From: a virus
DNA: 20,463 bases
Reading direction: 5' to 3' (one strand)
Virus record (IMG/VR): IMGVR_UViG_3300042381_000088
Span: 1-20,463 of that record
Of the stretch, positions 1 to 5,023 are shown in pieces; the stretch's first letter is position 1; every line of letters starts with the position of its first letter. A program made the position numbers and the translations under genes. The notes under the pieces are model-generated. The model ran no database searches and had not been told where the DNA came from. It saw nothing but the letters and a program-made list of their open reading frames with translations.

Positions 1-249
1 CCACCATTTCGCTGTGGTTACTGCTATACCAGATGGCTTCCAGCCTGCGTTTCGTGGGTTCTGTTCGAACTCTACAAAGATTCTTCCGTTACGGAATCTG
101 TCGTACTTTACTTCGAATGCTCCGTCGCTCAAGTCGGAAAGAAACTGTTTAACAATCTCTTCGCCTTGATGTCCGAATGCTAAATCTTTTTTGAAGTCAT
201 GCGGATTGATGTCGTGTGATGGTTGGTATCCTTCGGTGCGTTCAATCAT
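1..249 (-). CDS. PD-(D/E)XK nuclease-like protein, C-terminus cut by window edge
   Basis: Open for 83 codons from ATG 249 to the first base of the window, so the C-terminus is missing. The visible part has GHQGE at residues 26-30, EVKYD at 46-50, VEFE at 59-62, then GWKPSGIAVTTAKWW at 69-83. This arrangement of an early Glu, a strand ending in Asp, a second acidic strand and a Trp-rich end is typical of a small PD-(D/E)XK-fold family often seen in phages and usually left unnamed; here the last motif is E-x-E rather than E-x-K. It overlaps the preceding gene by 8 nt and is the latest visible member of the recombination cassette, so a DNA cleavage role is plausible. The nuclease assignment rests on motif pattern only and the substrate is unknown. 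Confidence 0.6.
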   Translation of the reverse strand, partial: MIERTEGYQPSHDINPHDFKKDLAFGHQGEEIVKQFLSDLSDGAFEVKYDRFRNGRIFVEFEQNPRNAGWKPSGIAVTTAKWW

Positions 250-397
250 TGGTTGCTACTGTCTCGTAGCCACGGTTCAAGAAAGCATCCATCGCTTGAC
301 GTTCACGTGGTGACGCCCCAAGTTTTACTGGTGCTTGGTTCAGACCGTAGATGCGTTCCATTAAACATTCGTATAGTTCTCGTGCTATGTCTTCCAT
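242..397 (-). CDS. Small hypothetical protein, 51 aa
   Basis: This short ORF starts at ATG 397, whose A is also the last base of the resolvase-like gene's TAA (TAATG), and ends with TGA at 244-242, overlapping the next gene by 8 nt. A CAGGA ribosome binding site lies 6 nt before the start. The protein begins MEDIARELYECLMERIYGL and continues with a helical, charged sequence (SPRERQAMDAFLNRGYE). No known domain was recognised. The exact fit between two cassette genes, the coupling overlaps and the ribosome binding site make it very likely translated. It may be an accessory subunit of the neighbouring nucleases, but nothing in the sequence shows this. Confidence 0.72.
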   Translation of the reverse strand: MEDIARELYECLMERIYGLNQAPVKLGASPRERQAMDAFLNRGYETVATND

Positions 398-732
398 TAG
401 TATCCTGCTTTCTTTAGAATGGTCATCAAGTCTTCTAGTCTTAAGACCGCATACTGGTCTGCTGGGTTGCCGTAACTGCGACGTTTAGCCACAACTATTC
501 CAAGTTCTGCTTTAGCGTTGTCACGTTCAACTTGTGCTTCATGTAACCATGTTGAGAAGTTGAGAACCTTTTGGTTTTTGCATTCCCAAACAAGTCGCGG
601 GTCTGTGCCAGCGATGTCACCTTTGTCGTGCACTCCGTGTAATGTTCGCCGTTCCACATGAGGGTAGAACTGTGCGAGATAGTTCACGATGAACGTTTCG
701 AAACTGGTTCCTTTAGCGCGTTCCTTTGACAC
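397..732 (-). CDS. Holliday junction resolvase-like PD-(D/E)XK nuclease
   Basis: 111 aa, a typical length for small archaeal Hjc-like and actinophage resolvases. Visible motifs are an N-terminal basic stretch with FE at 11-12, RRTLHGVHDKGDIAG at 28-42 (Asp39) and WECKN at 49-53 (Glu50, Lys52), followed by a KRR segment at 83-85. Together these form the E...D...E-x-K active site of the PD-(D/E)XK fold. The expected role is cleaving branched DNA left by recombination or replication before packaging. The start is GTG 732, supported by a GAGGAG ribosome binding site 8 nt upstream; the gene overlaps the ribbon-helix-helix gene by 20 nt. It lies downstream of a YqaJ exonuclease and an annealing protein, a classical phage recombination set. 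Another structure-specific or endonuclease activity of this fold cannot be excluded. Confidence 0.82.
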   Translation of the reverse strand: MSKERAKGTSFETFIVNYLAQFYPHVERRTLHGVHDKGDIAGTDPRLVWECKNQKVLNFSTWLHEAQVERDNAKAELGIVVAKRRSYGNPADQYAVLRLEDLMTILKKAGY

Positions 733-898
733 GAGCCGACTCCTCTGCTAATAGTTGGCGGAACAGAAGGCTTCTGCTGACACCACGTTTCTTGCATAGT
801 TGTTTGATTGTTTCCATTTGGTCTGCTGTTAAACGCAAAGCGACTATGGCTGTTGAACGGGTTTTACCTGTCGGGTCTACTGTCCGATAGTTAGCCAT
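713..898 (-). CDS. Ribbon-helix-helix (CopG/Arc-like) DNA-binding protein, putative
   Basis: 61 aa. After a polar N-terminus comes a strand with alternating residues, STAIVALRLTADQ at about 15-27, then two predicted helices (ADQMETIKQLCKKRG and SRSLLFRQLLAEESARVK). This strand-helix-helix pattern is that of MetJ/Arc/CopG repressors, in which dimers place the strand in the major groove. The start is ATG 898 with AAAGG 9 nt upstream; the gene overlaps the annealing protein gene by 8 nt and the resolvase-like gene by 20 nt. It could autoregulate the recombination operon or be an accessory DNA-binding factor; the near-palindromic site in the promoter at 2493-2521 is a candidate operator. The fold call comes from pattern, not from a database match. 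Confidence 0.62.
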   Translation of the reverse strand: MANYRTVDPTGKTRSTAIVALRLTADQMETIKQLCKKRGVSRSLLFRQLLAEESARVKGTR

Positions 899-1505
899 TG
901 GTTACGCCTTTCATTTCGGTGAACGCTGTGCGTAATGTTGATAGGTCTTTTTGTAGGATTTGTCCAGCCCAGTTCAAGCCTGCTTTTTCGGCGACTGCGC
1001 TAGGTGTTAGCCCTGCTTTTTCGCAGGCATCAACGAACTGTTTTACTTGTGCTTTGGTTAAGGGTGCTGTGTCGTCAGTCACGGTGGAAGCCACAGCCTT
1101 GCCTGCTTGTGGCTTCCCCGCTACTGCTGACTTGTCATCCCATTCTGATTTAGACCAGAGTGACAAACAGATACCGAAGCGCATAGATGCGTTGCGTAGG
1201 AAATCTCCGACAAGTTCTTTATCTAGGTCAGGTTTATCTGCACGCACCGAACCAACACCGAGGATTGATTTGCCAAGGATGGTGAGGTGTGCCCACATGA
1301 CTGCCATGCCGTTTACTTCTACGATTGCTGGTCTGCCGTTCACCCATCCGCATGGTTCCCATGACCACATCGGGTCGATGGCGATGAGGATGCGTGTGAT
1401 TTCTGCGTGACCTACGAAGTCAAGTTGTATTCCGCCTTTCGGTAGTTTGCCTACGATTGATGGGTCTGGTACTGCGTATTCGGTGAGGATATCTTCTAGT
1501 TTCAT
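891..1505 (-). CDS. Rad52/Sak-like single-strand annealing protein
   Basis: 204 aa. Residues 20-50 (KGGIQLDFVGHAEITRIL, then DPMWSWE), a glycine-rich central strand region (VNGMAVMWAHLTILGKSILGVG) and the helix at 99-117 (VGDFLRNASMRFGICLSLW) match the pattern of phage Rad52-superfamily annealing proteins, where the conserved helix carries DAxxRAxxxFG. The C-terminal part (about 145-204) is a separate charged helical domain after a low-complexity linker. The expected role is coating single-stranded DNA made by the exonuclease and annealing it to complementary strands. The start is ATG 1505, overlapping the exonuclease stop as ATGA; a longer reading to 1685 lies inside the exonuclease gene and was rejected. 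An Erf- or RecT-type assignment is less likely. Confidence 0.74.
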   Translation of the reverse strand: MKLEDILTEYAVPDPSIVGKLPKGGIQLDFVGHAEITRILIAIDPMWSWEPCGWVNGRPAIVEVNGMAVMWAHLTILGKSILGVGSVRADKPDLDKELVGDFLRNASMRFGICLSLWSKSEWDDKSAVAGKPQAGKAVASTVTDDTAPLTKAQVKQFVDACEKAGLTPSAVAEKAGLNWAGQILQKDLSTLRTAFTEMKGVTNG

Positions 1506-2461
1506 GCTCGTTCCCCTTTCAAGAGAAGTGTTCTGTTGGTTACTTTCCTGCTGTATTTTTCTGTTATTGCTGGTTCCATTGCTTTGATTCCTTTGATGTC
1601 TAGGCTCGCCCATGTTCTGCCTTTCCATGTGGCGATGACTGTGCCGTTCACGGTGGCGTACTCGTTCGCACCTATCATGTCGCACAGTTCTGCTTTCAAT
1701 CTGTCTTCCATTTCTGTGTATGCTTTCAACTCCTTCTTCACATGTTTCAACTGCTCCACTAGTTCCGATGCTGTTGGTGGCAGTTCTATCGTTGTCCCTG
1801 TCGGCTTCTGATATCGGGTGCTAATCGTTTCATACGACCAATGCACACCATCTGGGGTAATGCCAAGGTCGATGGATGTCAGCCATTTTGCTACGGCGTC
1901 GCAATGCTCCTGCTTTTCGGCTTCGGTTATCTTCTGCTCATGGATGTAAAGAACCATTGTTGAGTCAAATATTGCCCATGTGATGAAGTTCACACCAGCG
2001 CAGATGGCTTGTTGGATTCCTTGCAGACGCCAATAGTCGGGCAGTTCGCCTTCCCATTCACGTGACATCGTTTTGATTTCCAACACTTTGCGTTCATCAC
2101 CGTTCTCGTAGAGTCCGTCGAGGGTGGCTATCATGCGTGCACCTTCGGGTGTTTCTGCGATGAACATTTCCTCTGGTGTGAGATACGGGATACCTGTTTT
2201 GTCTACAGCCCATTGCAACACGAACGGTTCCAGACGGTTCCCTCGTTCCATTGCAGGGTTCGGTGGTATCGGTGATGGTGGTACGTCACCTAATAGTTCG
2301 GCTGCATATTTGTCTGCTGGCACGAACGGGTGTAGCCCGTAGATGGCGGCGACTGCTGATGCGGATACCCGTTTGCGTTTCTGGTCATCCCAAAATCTGA
2401 GGTCTAGCCAGTCTTGTTCCCCGTGTGTAGGTTTAGTAATGCGTTGCAATGTGATGTTCAT
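1502..2461 (-). CDS. YqaJ/lambda Exo-type recombination exonuclease
   Basis: 319 aa. The YqaJ domain spans about residues 10-215: VSASAVAAIYGLHPF at 32-46, ERGNRLEP at 72-79 (Glu78), ATLDGLYE at 112-119 (Asp115), LEIKTM at 127-132 (Glu128, Lys130) and the Gln-containing LQGIQQAICAG at 146-156. Glu, Asp and E-x-K are the metal-binding active site of this 5'-3' exonuclease family. A helical coiled-coil-like segment (about 215-260) and a small C-terminal domain follow. The start is ATG 2461 with AGAAGG 6 nt before it, rather than the longer in-frame reading to 2521, which would run back through the promoter. With the annealing protein it should form a Red-like two-component recombination system. 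Confidence 0.9.
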   Translation of the reverse strand: MNITLQRITKPTHGEQDWLDLRFWDDQKRKRVSASAVAAIYGLHPFVPADKYAAELLGDVPPSPIPPNPAMERGNRLEPFVLQWAVDKTGIPYLTPEEMFIAETPEGARMIATLDGLYENGDERKVLEIKTMSREWEGELPDYWRLQGIQQAICAGVNFITWAIFDSTMVLYIHEQKITEAEKQEHCDAVAKWLTSIDLGITPDGVHWSYETISTRYQKPTGTTIELPPTASELVEQLKHVKKELKAYTEMEDRLKAELCDMIGANEYATVNGTVIATWKGRTWASLDIKGIKAMEPAITEKYSRKVTNRTLLLKGERA

Positions 2462-2465
2462 ATGT

Positions 2466-2473
2466 TCCCTTCT
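2466..2473 (-). promoter_or_regulatory. Ribosome binding site of the exonuclease gene
   Basis: AGAAGGGA on the minus strand, with the AGAAGG core ending 6 nt before ATG 2461. It decides the exonuclease start against an upstream in-frame ATG at 2521, which has no such site and overlaps the -35 element. Confidence 0.75.
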
Positions 2474-2492
2474 CGTATTTGATACTTGTAAT

Positions 2493-2521
2493 ACTGTATA
2501 GCAGATTGGGGTGGCTGTCAA
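2493..2521 (-). promoter_or_regulatory. Promoter for the recombination cassette, with possible operator
   Basis: On the minus strand there is a perfect -35, TTGACA (2521-2516). The -10 is TATACA (2500-2495), 15 nt away and preceded by TGC as an extended -10, or TACAGT (2498-2493) at the ideal 17 nt. Transcription would start near 2486 and give a leader of about 25 nt holding the exonuclease ribosome binding site. The -10 region contains ATACAGTAT, a 9-bp near-palindrome, inside a 12-bp block that recurs at 2905-2916. This sits in the 63-nt gap between the 81-aa gene and the exonuclease gene, so the cassette can be transcribed separately from the late genes. Confidence 0.75.
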
Positions 2522-2524
2522 CCC

Positions 2525-2770
2525 CTAAGACAAGATTTTTATTTGCTCAACCATCTTCAACGGGACAGCAAGAATATGGTCTGATGATTCATCAACATAC
2601 GATTGGGCGATAACAATATGGTTTGGTTTAGCGTCAGGCAACAACCAACCCAGAGAGTGAACTATGGCGGGGTCAGGTTCGATGTCTGATGTTGGCATCC
2701 AGCCTGTACTCACCGAGTGTGCGTCATGCCAGACGATTAGCACCATTGTATGTTTGTACCCTTCGGTCAT
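2525..2770 (-). CDS. Conserved small phage protein of unknown function
   Basis: 81 aa. The core reads VLIVWHDAHSVSTGWMP, then DIEPDP, VHSLGWLLPD, HIVIAQSY and ILAVPLKMVEQIKIL. It resembles a widespread but unnamed phage family that opens with a W-x-DAHS motif, carries a central GWLL and a VIAQS strand, and closes with an IP-K-M helix; this is recalled by pattern. The protein looks soluble with a mixed strand and helix fold. The reading shown starts at ATG 2770; the family's usual N-terminus would better match the internal ATG at 2746, which has GAAGGG about 12 nt upstream. It is the last gene before the recombination promoter. No function can be assigned. Confidence 0.72.
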   Translation of the reverse strand: MTEGYKHTMVLIVWHDAHSVSTGWMPTSDIEPDPAIVHSLGWLLPDAKPNHIVIAQSYVDESSDHILAVPLKMVEQIKILS

Positions 2771-2774
2771 AGCA

Positions 2775-2930
2775 TCAGTTTACTTGCTGAGGTATCCGCT
2801 GTGAAGGTGCTGTTTGAATCATTTGGTCTAGTTCTGCTAGGGTTTGGAAGAATTCTTGTTCTTCTGTGTGGCTTGCGACCCTTGCTTTTACCAAGAATTT
2901 TCTTATACTGTATAGCGTTTCTCTTGTCAT
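2775..2930 (-). CDS. Small hypothetical protein, 51 aa
   Basis: A short ORF from ATG 2930 to TGA 2777-2775, ending 4 nt before the next gene. The protein starts MTRETLYSIRKFLVKARVA and continues with an acidic helix (TEEQEFFQTLAELDQMI) and a polar tail. Only helices can be predicted. It fills the gap between two genes almost exactly, which supports it, but there is no clear ribosome binding site before the ATG. The start codon also lies at the edge of an inverted repeat and the 5' end contains a possible promoter. The region could therefore instead be a leader with little or no translation. Confidence 0.55.
   Translation of the reverse strand: MTRETLYSIRKFLVKARVASHTEEQEFFQTLAELDQMIQTAPSQRIPQQVN
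2902..2930 (-). promoter_or_regulatory. Possible second promoter inside the 51-aa gene
   Basis: On the minus strand ATGACA (2930-2925) and TATAAG (2907-2902) are separated by 17 nt. Between them lies GCTATACAGTAT (2916-2905), the same 12 bp found in the exonuclease promoter. It could drive the 81-aa gene and feed into the recombination cassette. The -35 overlaps the start codon of the 51-aa ORF and matches the consensus only partly, so the call is tentative. Confidence 0.35.
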
Positions 2931-2943
2931 AGGACTTGACAAG
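2923..2943 (-). repeat. Inverted repeat over the start of the 51-aa gene
   Basis: Perfect 7-bp arms, CTTGTCA at 2923-2929 and TGACAAG at 2937-2943, with a 7-nt loop that includes the T of the ATG complement. No T-run follows on the minus strand, so it is not a normal terminator. It may be an operator or a hairpin that hides the start codon. Confidence 0.45.
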
Positions 2944-2962
2944 ATAGCAGGTCGACGAATTG

Positions 2963-3127
2963 TTAGTCGGTTGTTTCCGAATAATTTGCGTGACTGAAAG
3001 CCATTAATTTTCCGTCTGGTTTATACGCTATCCATGTTGGGGCGTCTGGGTCGCAACGGCATCCGATTGTTTTGTCTGGCTGATGCGTAACTAGCGTGTT
3101 ACATTTGTTGCAGAATGCTGTCGGCAT
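2963..3127 (-). CDS. Small cysteine-rich (zinc-ribbon-like) protein
   Basis: 54 aa. CNKC is at residues 6-9 and CRC at 23-25, followed by TWIAYKPDGKLMAFSH. The CxxC plus CxC pair suggests a small zinc-binding knuckle, but a classical second CxxC is missing, so metal binding is inferred. The start is ATG 3127: AAAGGA lies 6 nt upstream, and the ATG comes one base after the TGA of the glycosyltransferase gene. An upstream in-frame start at 3157 has less support. It lies between a glycosyltransferase and small unknown genes; no role can be assigned. Confidence 0.68.
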   Translation of the reverse strand: MPTAFCNKCNTLVTHQPDKTIGCRCDPDAPTWIAYKPDGKLMAFSHANYSETTD

Positions 3128-3128
3128 A

Positions 3129-3857
3129 TCATCCTTTACTTTTTTCAAGCGAAACACTCACAAAATTCCATCCATTTGCTTGACTCGAAAAGTCTATCGG
3201 GTTCGCACCCACAGTATTACTCCATGCCCTAATGTATTCATCCATTACCAAAGGGAAGTACGTAAAATAGTTATCTTGATGAATGTAACCGACAGTAATT
3301 GTCGGTACTGGCATCACCTTAATGGTATCTATGGTTAACCCAGCCCAAGCCAAAGGATACCTTGTATCCAATTTGTTTAATCCCGAACCGAGATTCATGG
3401 CATCCCTACGCCACACAGTAGAAGTAATCGTTGTCGAAGCAACAAGAATAGATTTGTCACCAAGACTATTCATATAGTCACACAGTTTTCCCGAAAACCC
3501 TGCGTTCACTTCACGACTGTTTGCAGTCCAATGCAATACTCGACCGACGCCATCCAACATCGGTAACAACATTTCAATAGTGTTGGGCAACATGGTGTCG
3601 TCGTCTCCGAAAACCCAAACATATTTACCTTCGCCCTGTGTGATACCACGAAGTATGTTCGGGTCGCCGTCAATGTTTTTTAATCTTTTGCTGTATTGAA
3701 CCTGCGTATACCGTTTAACGAACTGTTCCGCATACCCGTTAGGGTCATTGTCGCTAACGATAACTTCAACATCGTCAACAATTTGTGGCACTATCGATTC
3801 CAAACACGCAAGTATGTCAGGTCTATTAAACGTAGGAATATAGATTGTTAACAGCAC
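3129..3857 (-). CDS. Family 2 (GT-A) glycosyltransferase
   Basis: 242 aa. The N-terminus TIYIPTFNRPDILACLESI (4-22) with EVIVSDNDPNG at 31-41 is the nucleotide-sugar binding half of the GT-A fold, and FGDDD at 83-87 is the DxD-type metal and nucleotide binding motif. The C-terminal half is less conserved and no acceptor domain was recognised. It has no signal peptide or membrane segment, so it should act in the cytoplasm. Donor and acceptor are unknown: it might modify phage DNA, a virion protein or a host surface glycan precursor. The start is GTG 3857, sharing its first G with the TAG of the membrane protein gene. It sits after the lysis genes, away from the other glycosyltransferase at 13881-15014. 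Confidence 0.85.
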   Translation of the reverse strand: MLLTIYIPTFNRPDILACLESIVPQIVDDVEVIVSDNDPNGYAEQFVKRYTQVQYSKRLKNIDGDPNILRGITQGEGKYVWVFGDDDTMLPNTIEMLLPMLDGVGRVLHWTANSREVNAGFSGKLCDYMNSLGDKSILVASTTITSTVWRRDAMNLGSGLNKLDTRYPLAWAGLTIDTIKVMPVPTITVGYIHQDNYFTYFPLVMDEYIRAWSNTVGANPIDFSSQANGWNFVSVSLEKSKG

Positions 3858-4075
3858 TACTTCTTATGTTCTTTAAGATGGCTTTCTAAACCGTTAGCAA
3901 CTTTATCAACTTTATGCTCAACCCTGTTCACACTACTGAACACGTGTTGCAACATACCAGAAACAACAGCGTGGTCTTCCTGATTTTCTTTACGGAACTG
4001 GGCGATGATTGTAACAATCACACCACCTACCGCTGTCACTACAGCAGACAGTATTAAAGCCCACCCGCCATCCAT
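3857..4075 (-). CDS. Small membrane protein with C-terminal coiled coil, holin-like candidate
   Basis: 72 aa. One hydrophobic segment (about residues 5-26, WALILSAVVTAVGGVIVTII) is followed by a charged heptad-patterned helix (VNRVEHKVDKVANGLESHLKEHKK). This layout of a short exterior N-terminus, one membrane span and a cytoplasmic coiled coil is common for small proteins next to phage lysins, either holins of the XhlA-like type or accessory membrane proteins. It starts at ATG 4075, overlapping the endolysin TAA by one base, which couples their translation. Either this or the two other small membrane proteins upstream could be the holin; the sequence does not decide between them. Confidence 0.65.
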   Translation of the reverse strand: MDGGWALILSAVVTAVGGVIVTIIAQFRKENQEDHAVVSGMLQHVFSSVNRVEHKVDKVANGLESHLKEHKK

Positions 4076-4614
4076 TATGCGGGCTTAACTTTCGCTTCGA
4101 AATCCAACACCGCTTGCGGCAAATTGTCGCCACATACATAGCGGATATGCCACGGCTCAGATTGAACTTCCCAACTGAATCCAAACTTTTCGCAGTTCTG
4201 TAGCATCCAATCTAAACGTGCGCCGTTCGCTGACCAAACATCAACAGCCAAACCCCACCCATGATTCGATGTGCCTGGGGATGCCATCGGAGCCATACCT
4301 TTTTTAAGGAACCATTTCTTGCCTTGATAGGTACGTGTTGTGTTAGTCCCTGTGTCCTTTAACACGAACCGTGACATGAACCCTGCTAGTTGCTGGTCGA
4401 AAGAACGGTACGCATCTGCGCTCGAAGTCGGTTTGAACGGTTTGGTTCCTTCAACCTGCATAGCGGCGTCATGTAACGCTTCCCATGCCCGTGCCGCGAG
4501 ATGATGTAACTTCCCTGAAGGTGTGATAGAGCGCATGATGTCGGCAGATAGTTTGCCGTTCTGCGCTCCCTTCAAATCTTTCGGGAGTACAAGTTTAGCG
4601 ACAGGATACTTCAT
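4075..4614 (-). CDS. Endolysin, M15 family peptidase (VanY/D-Ala-D-Ala carboxypeptidase-like)
   Basis: 179 aa, a single catalytic domain. AYRSFDQQ at 68-75, SNHGWGLAVDVW at 116-127 (His118, Asp125) and SEPWHIRY at 152-159 (Glu153, His156) give the His-x6-Asp...Glu-x2-His zinc and catalytic set of the VanY/L-alanoyl-D-glutamate peptidase group. It should cut peptide cross-links of host peptidoglycan at lysis. There is no signal peptide and no recognisable separate cell-wall binding domain, so release would depend on a holin. The gene is flanked by small membrane protein genes, coupled on both sides by TAATG overlaps. The exact bond cleaved cannot be read from sequence. Confidence 0.92.
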   Translation of the reverse strand: MKYPVAKLVLPKDLKGAQNGKLSADIMRSITPSGKLHHLAARAWEALHDAAMQVEGTKPFKPTSSADAYRSFDQQLAGFMSRFVLKDTGTNTTRTYQGKKWFLKKGMAPMASPGTSNHGWGLAVDVWSANGARLDWMLQNCEKFGFSWEVQSEPWHIRYVCGDNLPQAVLDFEAKVKPA

Positions 4615-4859
4615 TACTTTTTCTTAGTCTTGGTTCCGAACGCTGCTGAGATTTCTTCTGATGTAAGTTCGCCGTCAACTGATGCGGCTGCGAGTTTCTG
4701 TACGACACCGAACAGGGCTGTGAGTCCTGCAACACCAGCGGACTTGACCACATCGACACCGAGGATTGCTCCACCTGTGATGATAGGTAGGGCTGATGCA
4801 ATGAACAGCGACACGAGGCGTTGTGTGAGGTCTAAGGTTTTGGCAATCATGGAGTTCAT
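4614..4859 (-). CDS. Small membrane protein, holin candidate
   Basis: 81 aa. A long hydrophobic region (about 16-60) contains LVSLFIASALPIITGGAIL and AGVAGLTALFGVVQKLAAA, probably one or two membrane spans, followed by a charged tail ending KTKKK. This resembles small actinophage membrane proteins located beside the lysin. The start chosen is ATG 4859, with AAAGGA 6 nt upstream and an ATGA overlap with the 55-aa gene; a longer in-frame reading to 4988 would cover that gene almost completely and was rejected. The stop overlaps the endolysin ATG by one base. The acidic segment GELTSEEISAAFG just before the basic tail is similar to the ends of some phage holin-like proteins. Confidence 0.68.
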   Translation of the reverse strand: MNSMIAKTLDLTQRLVSLFIASALPIITGGAILGVDVVKSAGVAGLTALFGVVQKLAAASVDGELTSEEISAAFGTKTKKK

Positions 4860-5023
4860 TCTGTGTCCTTTTGTGTTAGGGATATCAACGAGTGTATCAA
4901 AATACCTGCACCTGTTAACAGTAATGCCTGTCTTAAGGTAGGACCTGACAAGGTAATTAAAACCATGCCTGTACCTACCCATGTCCAAGTGTTATCCATT
5001 ACGTAGTTGATGATGCGTTTCAT
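4856..5023 (-). CDS. Two-span small membrane protein, holin candidate, 55 aa
   Basis: Starts at ATG 5023 (TAATG overlap with the PA14-like gene) and ends in an ATGA overlap with the 81-aa membrane protein gene, filling an otherwise empty stretch. Two hydrophobic segments are visible: about 13-26 (TWVGTGMVLITLSG) and about 33-50 (ALLLTGAGILIHSLISLT), separated by a short loop with Pro and Arg, and the protein ends in a charged tail. This is the shape of a small class II holin. Together with the neighbouring membrane proteins and endolysin it forms the lysis cassette. Pore formation is an inference from shape and position. Confidence 0.7.
   Translation of the reverse strand: MKRIINYVMDNTWTWVGTGMVLITLSGPTLRQALLLTGAGILIHSLISLTQKDTE

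Noticed and set aside
898-1410. 170-aa plus-strand reading
   Set aside because: It is a shadow opposite the annealing protein, which has clear family motifs; no ribosome binding site or domain supports the plus reading.
1506-1685. N-terminal extension of the annealing protein up to 1685
   Set aside because: It lies wholly inside the exonuclease gene, has odd His/Arg-rich composition, and the ATGA overlap at 1502-1505 gives a clear start.
2462-2521. Exonuclease start at 2521
   Set aside because: The extra 20 codons cover the -35 and -10 elements; the ribosome binding site favours ATG 2461.
4860-4988. N-terminal extension of the 81-aa membrane protein
   Set aside because: It would overlap the 55-aa membrane protein gene almost fully; ATG 4859 has a good ribosome binding site.
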